A stretch of 64,000 nt of DNA from assembly GCF_024582815.1 (NCBI RefSeq), contig NZ_CP102099.1:1054001-1118000 (forward strand), in the 5' to 3' direction. Shown here one piece after another: positions 47,612 through 56,913 of the stretch. Under the pieces are notes generated by a model. It was not told where the DNA came from, searched no databases, and saw nothing but the letters and a program-made list of their open reading frames with translations. Every line of letters begins with the position of its first letter. Within the stretch, counting starts at the first letter, position 1. The translations under genes were made by a program, and so were the position numbers. The DNA comes from Acinetobacter colistiniresistens. Its GTDB lineage: Bacteria; Pseudomonadota; Gammaproteobacteria; Pseudomonadales; Moraxellaceae.

Positions 47612-47983
47612 ATGTATAAAGTTTGCATGGTTTTAGGTTGCAGCTTATTTTTGGCTGCATGTAATCAACCTGCGGTACAGTCCCAGCAACAAGCGGAGCT
47701 ACAAAAAAGTACAGCCATGCATGCCGTGTTATTGGATCAGCCCAATCTGTTTCATCAAGACAGCAATTTAAAAATTGATCAACAGTTTAATCGTGCAGAA
47801 AATCCAACCAATGCACAAATTATGATTGAGCAAACACAGCTCGACGATTCTGTTAGAGCAATACGGACTGAATATCAGCTAAAACGCGATCAAGATAGCT
47901 GGAAAGTGGTAAATAAGAAGCAGAGTTATCAATGTGCCAGAGGGCAGAATACTCAAACTTTCCAATTTGAGTTATGCCCATAA
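47612..47983 (+). CDS. Small hypothetical lipoprotein
   Basis: A 123-residue protein with lipoprotein signal MYKVCMVLGCSLFLAACNQ (lipobox LAAC, Cys17). The rest is polar, with TEYQLKRDQDSWKVVNKKQS suggesting a beta-strand domain, and two cysteines in the last 20 residues. No family recognised. An in-frame extension upstream to 47507 is rejected because it would bury the signal peptide. It diverges from the DUF4349 gene. Confidence 0.7.
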   Translation: MYKVCMVLGCSLFLAACNQPAVQSQQQAELQKSTAMHAVLLDQPNLFHQDSNLKIDQQFNRAENPTNAQIMIEQTQLDDSVRAIRTEYQLKRDQDSWKVVNKKQSYQCARGQNTQTFQFELCP

Positions 47984-48341
47984 TTTTGTGCATGATTAAA
48001 CAGTGGATAAAAGTTCAGCAAAATTGTGGATAACTTTTCGGTTATACACATTGCTGAATTGGCGTGATGGGTTGTTTAAATTGCAGTCATTTTGAAAAAG
48101 TGCTACAGTTGCGCGTGGCAATTTAGCCAAACGGTAAAATATTTACCAATCTCACGTAAATAAATTGTTTTTCCTTATATACACCCAGTGAATACGGTGT
48201 TTTCACATTTATCACATGCTGGCTCACAGCATGGAATCAAAATTTAATTTAAATCTAAACCATAACATCTTGTGGTGATGGGCCTATTTTTCTTGTTGAA
48301 ACATGGGACGAACCTGAGTTGGTTATTTTTGTGAATAAAAC
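47984..48341. other. Intergenic region before the craA-like gene
   Basis: 358 bp with no supported gene. It should contain the promoter of the MFS gene. Small inverted repeats such as CATGCTGG...AGCATG near 48217-48232 are visible, but no operator could be assigned. Confidence 0.4.
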
Positions 48342-49589
48342 ATGATGACGAATAATCAGAACATGACGTTAAACCGTATAACGCTCATGTTTCCTTTAGC
48401 TTTGGTGCTATTCGAATTTTCAGTTTATATCGGTAATGACTTGATTCAGCCTGCGATGTTGTCGATTACAGAACAATTTTCTGTAAGTGCAACCTGGGCA
48501 CCCTCGTCAATGTCATTTTATTTATTAGGTGGTGCCAGCGTGGCATGGCTACTTGGACCGCTTTCAGATCGTCTTGGGCGTAAAAAAGTACTCTTGGCCG
48601 GTGTGGCATTTTTTACCCTTTGCTGCCTACTGATTTTACTGACCCATAATATTGAACAGTTCCTGACACTGCGTTTCTTGCAAGGGATGGGGCTGAGCGT
48701 TATTTCTGCGGTGGGTTATGCCGCAATTCAAGAAAGCTTTGAAGAACGTGATGCCATTAAGGTTATGGCACTGATGGCAAATATTTCCTTGTTGGCACCT
48801 TTACTTGGCCCTGTATTGGGTGCATTTCTGATTGATTATGTGTCATGGCATTGGGGCTTTGTTGCCATTGCTGCCGTATCCTTTATCAGTTGGTTTGGTT
48901 TAAAGAAATTTATGCCATCAATGCAGGAAAGCCGAAAGCAACCCAAACAGCCTTTTAGTCATATTTTTGATGACTTTAAAAAGGTATTTAGCAATAGCCG
49001 TTTCTTGGGTTTAAGTATTGCTTTACCTTTGGTGGGGATGCCATTGATGTTATGGATTGCCTTATCACCGATCATTTTGGTCGATGAGCTAAAGCTCAGC
49101 AGCGTGCAATATGGCTTGGCGCAGTTCCCTGTGTTCTTTGGCCTGATTGCCGGCAATATCATCCTGATCAAGATCATTGATCGTTTCCCTCTTGGTAAAA
49201 CCATTCTGCTTGGTTTGCCGATTATGTTATTGGGTACGGTCTTCTTGGTGTTGGGCGTGATCTGGCAAGCTTATCTGGTACCTTGTCTGTTGATTGGTAT
49301 GACTTTAGTGAGCTTGGGCGAGGGGATTAGTTTCTCGGTGATGTATCGCTTTGCCTTGATGTCTTCTGAAGTGTCCAAAGGAACAGTCGCAGCGGCAGTC
49401 TCGATGTTGATGATGGTCAGTTATTTTGTGGTGATTGAATTGGTTCGGGTACTGTATACCCATTTCCATATCTGGGCGTTTGCTTTAGCCAGTCTGGTTT
49501 TGATCGTATTCTGGTTTAGCTCGCCACGCCTTGAAACAGCATATGCTGGCACGTCAGCAAGACGGGTTGAATTAAGCTTAGGTTTATAG
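48342..49589 (+). CDS. craA: MFS drug exporter, CraA/MdfA-like
   Basis: A 415-residue major facilitator of the 12-helix Bcr/CflA-MdfA type. PLALVLFEFSVYIGNDLIQP contains the acidic residue in helix 1 that is important for MdfA transport. Motif A GPLSDRLGRKKVLL and antiporter motif C GPVLGAFLIDYVSWHW are intact. The sequence closely recalls Acinetobacter CraA, the intrinsic chloramphenicol exporter, from memory. It is a proton antiporter in the inner membrane; chloramphenicol and other drugs are probable cargos. The start is taken at 48342 although ATG codons follow at 48345 and 48363. Confidence 0.85.
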   Translation: MMTNNQNMTLNRITLMFPLALVLFEFSVYIGNDLIQPAMLSITEQFSVSATWAPSSMSFYLLGGASVAWLLGPLSDRLGRKKVLLAGVAFFTLCCLLILLTHNIEQFLTLRFLQGMGLSVISAVGYAAIQESFEERDAIKVMALMANISLLAPLLGPVLGAFLIDYVSWHWGFVAIAAVSFISWFGLKKFMPSMQESRKQPKQPFSHIFDDFKKVFSNSRFLGLSIALPLVGMPLMLWIALSPIILVDELKLSSVQYGLAQFPVFFGLIAGNIILIKIIDRFPLGKTILLGLPIMLLGTVFLVLGVIWQAYLVPCLLIGMTLVSLGEGISFSVMYRFALMSSEVSKGTVAAAVSMLMMVSYFVVIELVRVLYTHFHIWAFALASLVLIVFWFSSPRLETAYAGTSARRVELSLGL

Positions 49590-49619
49590 GGCTTATTTAG
49601 CTTGAGTTTAATGAAATTC

Positions 49620-49900
49620 ATTTCTAACATTTGCGATGAGAGTAATCCTAACGGTGTCGTCCCGAGCTCTCACCTTAGTTTAGGATAAACCACTGCGTCT
49701 TGCTCTTCAGCTGAAATATATTTCAACCTCGTTCAGGTTCGACCTACTTTTCTTTCGGGATGAGGAGCGTAGCTGCGCAAGGGTAACCATCTTGCGCAGC
49801 CTTAGCGCTGCTCATCTGCAAAACCTATTCACTTCTTTCATCTGAAGAATAGTATTGAAAAAACAGTATATTATAGATATTCCGCAGGTTGCAGATGACA
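49620..49900. other. Intergenic segment with a perfect inverted repeat
   Basis: 364 bp (49590-49953) separate two convergent genes and hold no supported gene. The middle is visibly richer in G+C than its surroundings and contains CTGCGCAAG (49773-49781), a 9-base loop and CTTGCGCAG (49791-49799), a perfect 9-bp repeat without a T tail. It may be a remnant of a dispersed intergenic element. Confidence 0.5.
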
Positions 49901-49953
49901 CTTCCGAGTATCATATTTTTAGCTGATTTCAGTTTTACTTGCACTCATTACGC

Positions 49954-52104
49954 TCACTTAATTTCTAAGCTGAGCAGTTTATTTTTTAATAGCACGAATT
50001 CAGGCAAAGTTTCGAGTAAAAGGCTCATTTGTTTTAACAACAAGGGGTGCTGTTTAGAGATCTGCTCTTGCAGATTCAACACTTCAATTTCTTTCAGCAA
50101 TTGCTCCACCTGATGCTGTGGAACGGACGCTTGTTCAATCAAACTTTGTTTGAGTAGCTCTTCAATTTTATCTAGTAGTTGCAGCAGTTTCTGATCTTCG
50201 ATTTTTTCCCGTTGATGTCCCAAGGCAGAAACATAGCTGAGTTGGCTATGGCTATAGACCAAATAACGAAATGCATGTTGAATGAGTTCTTGATTGGGCT
50301 GAGGTTCGGTACTTAGACTGGAGATCATATTGGAGAGTTCGATTTGCGCATTATGTGCGGCACGCCGCGTGCTTCGGTATTCCAGATCGAGTTGGCGTCC
50401 TTGATGATATTGTTGTACCACCACATGCAGATAATCGAGTGTGGTTTGATTGCTTTGCTTGATGTTGCTAGAGATATTACGGAAATTCCAGTCTGGCCAG
50501 ATAAAATTAACGGCGAGCCATGCAATGGCGCAGCCAATCAAGGTATCGATAATACGTGGCAGGATAATACTAAAACCAGCCCCTTTTAAATTAAAAATCA
50601 ATAACACCATCAAGGTGGCCATGACGGTGGCGAGTGCATATTTCTTCTGTCTTAAATAGAAAAAGGAGACCCCACACAGCACGGTCAGGACTAACTGACC
50701 TTCAATACTCGGTACAAAATAAAGAATTGGAATCCCCAATAGTACTCCGAGTAAGGTACCGATAGTTCTCAGTTTAAGACGGCTTTTGGTGGCAAAGTAG
50801 GTAATCTGGCAGACAAATAAGCTGGTGAGTAAAATCCAGTAGCCATTCTGGGCAAAAGGTAATAAGGAAATGGCATAACCAATTGCAAAGATCACTGCTA
50901 AACGGACCGCATGGCGGAACAGGGCGGATTGCGGACTGAGTTGCTGTTTGATTTTTAAAAGCAGATCCTGCGCACCCTGAATATCATCATCAAGTAAATT
51001 GAGATGGTCGTGATGTTGCTGTGGAGAGGGTTGTTCCATATTTTGATTAAGTTGTAGCTGGGCAAACTGCTCATGCACACTGTTTAAATTGTTGAAGATC
51101 AGTTCCAGATTTTTAACTTCGAGATTGTGGGGATGTTGTTGCACCCAGTCACGCATCGACAATTCTAAATTGCTTAATGCTTTACTGGCAGACTCACGCG
51201 GCTGATAGCTCTGATGCTGTAAAATTGCTTGGCTTAAATCGTGGCAGGCCAAGGCTTGCAGCTGCATATTTTTTTGAATGCGAAAAATCAGATCACTGCG
51301 GCTAAAGTTCTGGTGAATTTTTTCATAATGCAGATAGCTGGAGGTGACCTGTTCATGCATGTCTTGAGCAAAATAATATAAATTCAGCCAATAAATGCTG
51401 GTGCTATTAACCCGAGAGGCCTTTAAACGGGTCAGTAAGGAGGTTTTCGCTTGATTCAGGCTGCTGACCACTTGGCTATTTTTCTGCGAAAGCTCGAACA
51501 GCAACGTTTCGACATTATCAAGATTATCAGGGTCGAATAAACGTGCTTTGGTGTGTAGTAATTCAGCAAGCTCCTGAAAAATCGTTGCAATCTTCTCTTG
51601 CAGGGGCAAGGTGGGACGAATCAAAAAAAATAAAATGGAGCTGAATCCATACCATAAAGCACCTAAAACAAAATAACTCGGTTGCTGATACCAATGTGGA
51701 TACTCCCCCAAGCCAAACATGGTATAGATCGACAATAGAATTGTGCCAAAGGAAATCGTGGCATAGCGCTGTCCTAGTGCACCCATCAAAATCAAGGCTG
51801 CACTGGAGAGGCTGAGATAGACAATAAACCAGAATTTATACGGGGCGAGAAACTCTAAAATGGTACTGACCGTAAAAAACAGTACGCAGACATAGATCAG
51901 GTTACGTAAACGAATGCTGAGACGATCATCAAAATCGGTCAGTGCGGCCGCAATTGCACCTAAGGTCACAGGCACAATTAACGACCCAAATCCGAAATGA
52001 TGTAAACCGAGTGTTGTACCAGACAGGACTATAAAAATCTGTACGCAATAAAGCAGAATCGAGTTGGAGCGAAAGCGATTGAAGAGGACAGAAAAATTTT
52101 TCAC
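49954..52104 (-). CDS. yccS: YccS-like FUSC-family membrane protein
   Basis: A 716-residue protein with two blocks of about six membrane helices (residues about 15-175 and 385-510), each followed by a soluble helical domain; this is the YccS/FUSC arrangement, close to the 720 residues of E. coli YccS. FGSLIVPVTLGAIAAALTDF in the first block and GYAISLLPFAQNGYWILLTS in the second are typical. These proteins are thought to be efflux components for aromatic or related acids, without firm proof. GTG at 52104 is preferred; TTG at 52179 would add 25 residues with no family support. Confidence 0.85.
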   Translation of the reverse strand: MKNFSVLFNRFRSNSILLYCVQIFIVLSGTTLGLHHFGFGSLIVPVTLGAIAAALTDFDDRLSIRLRNLIYVCVLFFTVSTILEFLAPYKFWFIVYLSLSSAALILMGALGQRYATISFGTILLSIYTMFGLGEYPHWYQQPSYFVLGALWYGFSSILFFLIRPTLPLQEKIATIFQELAELLHTKARLFDPDNLDNVETLLFELSQKNSQVVSSLNQAKTSLLTRLKASRVNSTSIYWLNLYYFAQDMHEQVTSSYLHYEKIHQNFSRSDLIFRIQKNMQLQALACHDLSQAILQHQSYQPRESASKALSNLELSMRDWVQQHPHNLEVKNLELIFNNLNSVHEQFAQLQLNQNMEQPSPQQHHDHLNLLDDDIQGAQDLLLKIKQQLSPQSALFRHAVRLAVIFAIGYAISLLPFAQNGYWILLTSLFVCQITYFATKSRLKLRTIGTLLGVLLGIPILYFVPSIEGQLVLTVLCGVSFFYLRQKKYALATVMATLMVLLIFNLKGAGFSIILPRIIDTLIGCAIAWLAVNFIWPDWNFRNISSNIKQSNQTTLDYLHVVVQQYHQGRQLDLEYRSTRRAAHNAQIELSNMISSLSTEPQPNQELIQHAFRYLVYSHSQLSYVSALGHQREKIEDQKLLQLLDKIEELLKQSLIEQASVPQHQVEQLLKEIEVLNLQEQISKQHPLLLKQMSLLLETLPEFVLLKNKLLSLEIK

Positions 52105-52344
52105 GATTGTTATTCTTTGAAATGTTCTGGTTTCATCATACGAATAAATTTCCCAAAGGAAAGCATTGTTCCCCAGCAACAGGCACTATTTTTAGCATCA
52201 ATATGGGCATGATCTTTCAAATAAGAGATAAGATGCAAAATTCATGCTCAGTTATATTTTGTTGTTGTGAGATGAGCAAAGAACTAAAACTGGCTAAAAG
52301 CAGAGCAACTGTGGATAACTCGGAAGATACCCACAGTATTGAAA

Positions 52345-52926
52345 TTACTTAATCACGCCGCAGGCAATACGGTCACCGCCGCCACCTAAAGGTTTGGGCG
52401 TATCTGAATAATTATCTCCACCGACATGGATCATAATGGCACGGTTCTGAATATCGGCTAGTTTTAAACGGGGTGCAATCACAGGTGTGGTTGCAAAGCC
52501 TTTTTCATTCACGACCAATACAGGTAAATCGCCTAAGTGCCCATTTTCAGGTGTGCCATGATGTGCCACTTTTTCAGGATTTAAGTGGCTGCCTGCTGCC
52601 AAGGCGGCTCCCATTTTGCCATCTTTTAACGCAGCTTCACAGGATGGATTTTCATGGATGTGAAAACCGTGTTCGCCTGGTGAAAGTTTCCAAAGTGCAG
52701 GGGTGATCAATAAACCTTTTGGTGTTTGTTGAAATGCAACCGTTCCAATTGAAGCACCAACACCATTGGCATCGACTTGATAGACTTGGATTAATTGTTT
52801 CTGATCGCTCGTATGCGTTTTGGTCTGAATTTTAGCTGCGTTATCATCTAAAGTAACTGACGAGCAGGCTGCGACACTTAAGCTGAGACAGCCCAGTAGA
52901 GAAATTTTTTGAAGCATTGAAGTCAT
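52345..52926 (-). CDS. sodC: Cu/Zn superoxide dismutase, lipoprotein form
   Basis: A 193-residue SodC that converts periplasmic superoxide to hydrogen peroxide and oxygen. The signal peptide ends in a lipobox SVAACSS. Metal ligands are in GEHGFHIHENPSC, AAGSHLNPEKVAHH, ENGHLGDLP and IMIHVGGDNYSD; the second structural cysteine is in DRIACGVI. The start at 52926 follows AAGGATATC; ATG at 52917 is an alternative. It stands alone. Confidence 0.94.
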   Translation of the reverse strand: MTSMLQKISLLGCLSLSVAACSSVTLDDNAAKIQTKTHTSDQKQLIQVYQVDANGVGASIGTVAFQQTPKGLLITPALWKLSPGEHGFHIHENPSCEAALKDGKMGAALAAGSHLNPEKVAHHGTPENGHLGDLPVLVVNEKGFATTPVIAPRLKLADIQNRAIMIHVGGDNYSDTPKPLGGGGDRIACGVIK

Positions 52927-53034
52927 GGCGAAGATATCCTTATAAATTATCTTTATCTGACGATTCAAACAAAGTCCAGGATATCCCACAAGCCAAGTTA
53001 ATCAATTGATGACAAAAGATTAAACAAAATAAAC

Positions 53035-54132
53035 TTACTTGCTGTCTGGTGGTGCTTCCAAGACGGCAACAGCTTCCTCGACATTTTCATGCAGCCATTC
53101 CCGCCAGATGGCCAATAAAATGGCTAGAATGACAGGGCCAACGAATAAACCGACCAAGCCAAAACTGGCAATCCCACCCAGTACGCCAAACATAATCAGT
53201 AGGAACGGGATTTGAGTTGCGCCAGAAATCACCAATGGGCGAATCACATTATCCGAGGTACTCACAATACAGATGCCCCATACAATAACACCAATGGCTT
53301 CTACGGTTTGGCCTTGAGCAAATAGCCATAAGCCCACTCCTAAATAGGATACCGGGGTTCCAAATGGAATCAGCGCTAAGATAAAGGTTACGATGGTCAA
53401 GAGCATCGGATTCGGAACACCCGCGACAAAGTAGCTGAGGCCTGCCAAAATTGCTTGGGCAACTGCAGTTAAGCCAACACCATAAACGACGGCACGGGTT
53501 GTTTCAGAAATGGTATCTAGATAATGATGTACACGCGGACCAATCACCATTTCCATCGCTCGACTGACCTGCGATAAAATCATTTGCCCGTCACGATAAA
53601 AAAAGAACAGCGTCATGATGGCAAAAGTGAGTTTGACCAGATTACGGCTAATTTCACTCAGTACAAAACGGCCATAACTCAAATGGCTTTGTATCCATTC
53701 GCCGATATTTTTAGTAATACTATTAGGATCATTACTCAGTTCATTGACTGTACGACTGATGTCTTGACCAATAATCGGCAGGTTTTTGATAAACTCAGGT
53801 ACTTGAATGTGCCCTGAAAATAATTGTCTTTGTAAATTAAGATATAAGTTACGACCTTCTAGTTGCAGCATGAAAATGGCACAAACAAAAGGAATTCCAA
53901 TCACTAAAATCACCAGACTGATCATGATGCTGGCATTCAGTGTTGGACGGTTTTCTCCAAAAAAACGACGTTGTACCCATAAGTAAGCGGGCCAGGTCAT
54001 ATAGGCAATAATGGCAGCCCAAAGGACGGGAACAATAAAATATTTGAGAATACTAAATCCCAAAAAGAGCAGGACAAAGAATAGTCCAAACAGCAAAACG
54101 CGTTGTAATATGGGAGCGTATTGTTGCACCAT
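53035..54132 (-). CDS. AI-2E family (PerM/YdiK-like) membrane permease
   Basis: A 365-residue inner-membrane protein of the AI-2E transporter family, with two helices at the N-terminus, an extracytoplasmic helical region (about residues 80-150) and five or six C-terminal helices. IPFGTPVSYLGVGLWLFAQG and IGVIVWGICIVSTSDNVIRP and FVGPVILAILLAIWREWL are family landmarks. Members include TqsA and sodium-proton antiporters; the substrate here is not predictable. It is flanked by sodC and an orphan parA. Confidence 0.88.
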   Translation of the reverse strand: MVQQYAPILQRVLLFGLFFVLLFLGFSILKYFIVPVLWAAIIAYMTWPAYLWVQRRFFGENRPTLNASIMISLVILVIGIPFVCAIFMLQLEGRNLYLNLQRQLFSGHIQVPEFIKNLPIIGQDISRTVNELSNDPNSITKNIGEWIQSHLSYGRFVLSEISRNLVKLTFAIMTLFFFYRDGQMILSQVSRAMEMVIGPRVHHYLDTISETTRAVVYGVGLTAVAQAILAGLSYFVAGVPNPMLLTIVTFILALIPFGTPVSYLGVGLWLFAQGQTVEAIGVIVWGICIVSTSDNVIRPLVISGATQIPFLLIMFGVLGGIASFGLVGLFVGPVILAILLAIWREWLHENVEEAVAVLEAPPDSK

Positions 54133-54251
54133 AGTATGTCTCTAGTGCTGGAAATTGAATGAAACCATCTTAACTGAAAAAGCAATTGAGGGAAATTTTC
54201 ATTTCCCGATTTTAAGATTTGTGATCAAAAGATTACGTTTCTTTGCAAAGC

Positions 54252-54896
54252 CTAAAACCACTCGCTTGGATCATCAACCAACTGGTTTAAAATGGGCTGC
54301 CATTGACTCTGAATGCTGACAAAGTTTTTCTGGGTTTTATCAAATATGCTGAGACCTTGCATGGCTAAAGAGCCATAAGCACTGCGTTCGGAAATCCACG
54401 CCACAGGATCTTGCTCAATTTTGCTAAAGAAGTCTTGAATGTCTTTGGAACTGGCACTATTCGGCTTGACCCGATTGGCAATCAACAGAATTTGTACTTT
54501 ACCTTTACGAATACGTTTGATGTCTTGTAAATGCTTCAGGAAGCGGCGAGTACTGTCGATATCGAAAAACGAGGGTTGTAGTGGTGTCACAATGGCGTGC
54601 GCTTCACTGACCAATTGCTCGGCATGTTCACCTGAGAGTGCACCTGGCGCATCGATAATTAAATAATCTAAATTTTTGGGTGCTTCACCAATGGATTTTT
54701 CATGTCGCCAATCCAGGCTCTGAATACCTGTAACTGTTTCAGGACGTTGCTTTAACCATTGCAAAGATGATTTTTGGTTGTCAGCATCTGCCAGCGCAAC
54801 TTTATATCCTTTTTGGGATAAAGCGGTAGCGAGTGTAATAGCGGTCATAGTCTTGCCACAGCCACCTTTTTGATTTGCGATTAATATTGTCTTCAT
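54252..54896 (-). CDS. Orphan ParA/MinD-family ATPase
   Basis: A 214-residue ParA-like P-loop ATPase. The deviant Walker A ANQKGGCGKTMTAITLATAL is at residues 7-26, with DADNQKSSLQWL (Walker A' Asp) and YLIIDAPGAL (Walker B) following. It is close to the small McdA/ParA-like proteins that position cargo on the nucleoid. No parB or centromere-like repeat is adjacent, so it is not a standard partition operon. The cargo is unknown; the neighbouring Holliday-resolvase-like gene diverges from it. Confidence 0.88.
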   Translation of the reverse strand: MKTILIANQKGGCGKTMTAITLATALSQKGYKVALADADNQKSSLQWLKQRPETVTGIQSLDWRHEKSIGEAPKNLDYLIIDAPGALSGEHAEQLVSEAHAIVTPLQPSFFDIDSTRRFLKHLQDIKRIRKGKVQILLIANRVKPNSASSKDIQDFFSKIEQDPVAWISERSAYGSLAMQGLSIFDKTQKNFVSIQSQWQPILNQLVDDPSEWF

Positions 54897-55026
54897 GTAC
54901 TTAGATTTATTTAGCAGGCTCTCGTATTCATCTATACCTTAGCATCTTTTTAGAACAAGTGTGTTACACATGACAAAAGTTTAATGTTGCAGTTAAATAG
55001 CAGCACGGAAGAACAGGAAGGTCGAT

Positions 55027-55494
55027 ATGTCGGTTTGGTTGGCGATGCTGATTGGTGGTTGTATAGGTGTCGTGATCACCACAATTATTTTATCCAGCAC
55101 CCGTAATGGGCGGATTCAGGCTGAATATGAAAAATATATCGCCGAACTTGAACTTGAGCATAAACAAGCCTTGCTTGATGCCCAGAAGCGCAGCGTCAAT
55201 ACCAGTCGCGCAGTATTAAAAGGTAAAATGGCGGAGCAGTTTGCACCAATCCTGCCTCAATTCCAGTATTTACCCAGTGATGCCAAATTCTTGGGAGATC
55301 CCGTCGACTATGTGGTTTTTGATGGTTATACCGACTTCCGCGATGGCGATGGTAGCGCAGAAGACATAGAAGTGATTTTACTGGATATTAAAAGTGGTGG
55401 CGCGCGCTTAAGCAAAGGGCAGCAGGCCATTGCCCAAGCCGTTAATGAAGGACGTATTCGATTTGAAACGCTTCGAATTGATTTTGAAGATTAA
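55027..55494 (+). CDS. Holliday-junction-resolvase-like membrane-anchored protein (PF10107 type)
   Basis: A 155-residue protein with one N-terminal membrane helix (VWLAMLIGGCIGVVITTIIL), a coiled-coil-like stretch (YEKYIAELELEHKQALLDAQ), then a domain with LKGKMAEQFAPILPQF, GDPVDYVVFDGYTDF and VILLDIKSGGARLSKGQQAI. The order of Glu, Asp, Asp-x-Lys is the PD-(D/E)xK nuclease pattern of the Holliday junction resolvase-related family. The membrane anchor makes a role in general recombination doubtful. It overlaps the convergent methyltransferase gene by four bases. Confidence 0.8.
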   Translation: MSVWLAMLIGGCIGVVITTIILSSTRNGRIQAEYEKYIAELELEHKQALLDAQKRSVNTSRAVLKGKMAEQFAPILPQFQYLPSDAKFLGDPVDYVVFDGYTDFRDGDGSAEDIEVILLDIKSGGARLSKGQQAIAQAVNEGRIRFETLRIDFED

Positions 55495-56126
55495 GCTACA
55501 AGTTGTAATTTTTGTACTCGGGCCAGTAACATTTTTTGGGCCAGCACTGGAATTCCTGCAGCATCAAAATATTCTTTTTCGATAAATCTGAATTTGGCCT
55601 GTAGGAGATGGCGCTCCATATCCCGATTCAGGTGGCAGCCGTCGGCAATACGTTTTTGAATTGGCGTCAAGAGTGTTTGTAAAGATTGTATTTTGGCTGA
55701 GTTTGGATGTTTGACATGCTCAACCAAATGAAAACTGCCAGTCGGCTTTAATACCCGATAAATTTCAGCCAACGCTTGATCCAGTTGTTCAATACTACAC
55801 AGTGTCCATGTTGAAACGACATGATCGAGCGAGGCATCGGCAAAAGGAAGCTTCTCGGCACTGGCTTGCACATGCTTTACGAAGAATGGGGCATGTTGAA
55901 CCCGTTCAAGTGCCAGATGATAAATATCAGGATTAGGTTCCACCGCATAAAGCGTATCAACATTACCATAAAAAGCAATATTCAGACCGGTCCCAAAGCC
56001 GATCTCGAGTACGTCGCCTTCAATCGGCAGCAGGAGTTCGCGCCGTCGATCCATCAAACTGGCAGTTTGCATGACTTGGTTCAGTAAATGCGGAAATACG
56101 CGACGTTGATAAAATTGGTAAATCAT
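55491..56126 (-). CDS. Class I SAM-dependent methyltransferase
   Basis: A 211-residue methyltransferase of the UbiE/Methyltransf_11 type. Motif I is DVLEIGFGTGLNIAFY near residue 38. VEPNPDIYHLALERV, LPFADASLDHVVSTWTLCSI and HLVEHVKHPNSAK continue the fold. The substrate is unknown, with a lipid or small metabolite likely from the family. It is unrelated in position to the methyltransferase at 57506. Confidence 0.85.
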   Translation of the reverse strand: MIYQFYQRRVFPHLLNQVMQTASLMDRRRELLLPIEGDVLEIGFGTGLNIAFYGNVDTLYAVEPNPDIYHLALERVQHAPFFVKHVQASAEKLPFADASLDHVVSTWTLCSIEQLDQALAEIYRVLKPTGSFHLVEHVKHPNSAKIQSLQTLLTPIQKRIADGCHLNRDMERHLLQAKFRFIEKEYFDAAGIPVLAQKMLLARVQKLQLVA

Positions 56127-56295
56127 AGTGATCCATGTGTTGATTCAAATGAGCAATACAAAATTTACACCACAAAAACATGACCAAAGTGGGTTTGATT
56201 GTTACCAAAAAAAGCACTTTTTTTCACCATCTAAGCATACTATGAAGAGAAATGATTTTCTAAGTTTTTGGTTATAGTTTGAGGATGATTGAGCC

Positions 56296-56859
56296 ATGAA
56301 AAAACGTCTATGGATGAGTTTATGCATGGTTGCTGCAATTGGGCAGACACATGCATCAACGGGTCAGGCAGAATATAATATTGCCAATGGCTTAGCGCCT
56401 ACGGTGGCCTATCAATCGATTTCAGTCCTCAAACCTTTTGATGGAAATTTCCGTATTCTCGGTTCAAAAGTCTATCAGGATGACGAGCAAGCCAAATTTT
56501 CTCCGATTGACTATGCGGTGAGTCTGGGACTTTTTGCTGATCCAGCAATTGCAAGAACCATCGATGTGCGTCAGTATGACCGTTATCTAAACTGGAAAAT
56601 GACAAAATTACCCGTACCACCAGATCAAGCGATCAAAATGGTGTCTAATATGCATATTATTCCGGCCAATCCAGAGATTGCGAAACAAATCAAACAAGTG
56701 AAACGAGGTGACTTGGTGCAGTTAAAGGGCGAGCTGGTCGAGATCCGAGATAAGGACTTGGTGTGGAAATCGTCATTAACTCCAGGTGGTGTCGGCGATG
56801 GTGCGTGTGAACTGTTCCGTGTGAGCTCAATTCACTGGATTGAGAAACAGAATATTTAA
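56296..56859 (+). CDS. Conserved hypothetical secreted protein
   Basis: A 187-residue protein with signal peptide cleaved near THAS (residue 21). NFRILGSKVYQDDEQAKFSP, YLNWKMTKLPVPPDQAIKMV and KRGDLVQLKGELVEIRDKDL, then CELFRVSSIHWIE, are the most distinct segments; the second half looks like an OB-type beta domain. The function is unknown. The start follows GAGGATGATTGAGCC. A terminator follows. Confidence 0.7.
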   Translation: MKKRLWMSLCMVAAIGQTHASTGQAEYNIANGLAPTVAYQSISVLKPFDGNFRILGSKVYQDDEQAKFSPIDYAVSLGLFADPAIARTIDVRQYDRYLNWKMTKLPVPPDQAIKMVSNMHIIPANPEIAKQIKQVKRGDLVQLKGELVEIRDKDLVWKSSLTPGGVGDGACELFRVSSIHWIEKQNI

Positions 56860-56874
56860 TAATGAATTTGCAAT

Positions 56875-56902
56875 AAAAAAAAGGGGCATTAGTCCCTTTT
56901 TT
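56875..56902 (+). terminator. Terminator between convergent genes
   Basis: AAAAAGGG and CCCTTTTTT arms around a short loop with T-rich and A-rich sides, so it can act in both directions. Confidence 0.85.
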
Positions 56903-56913
56903 ATTTATTTCAG

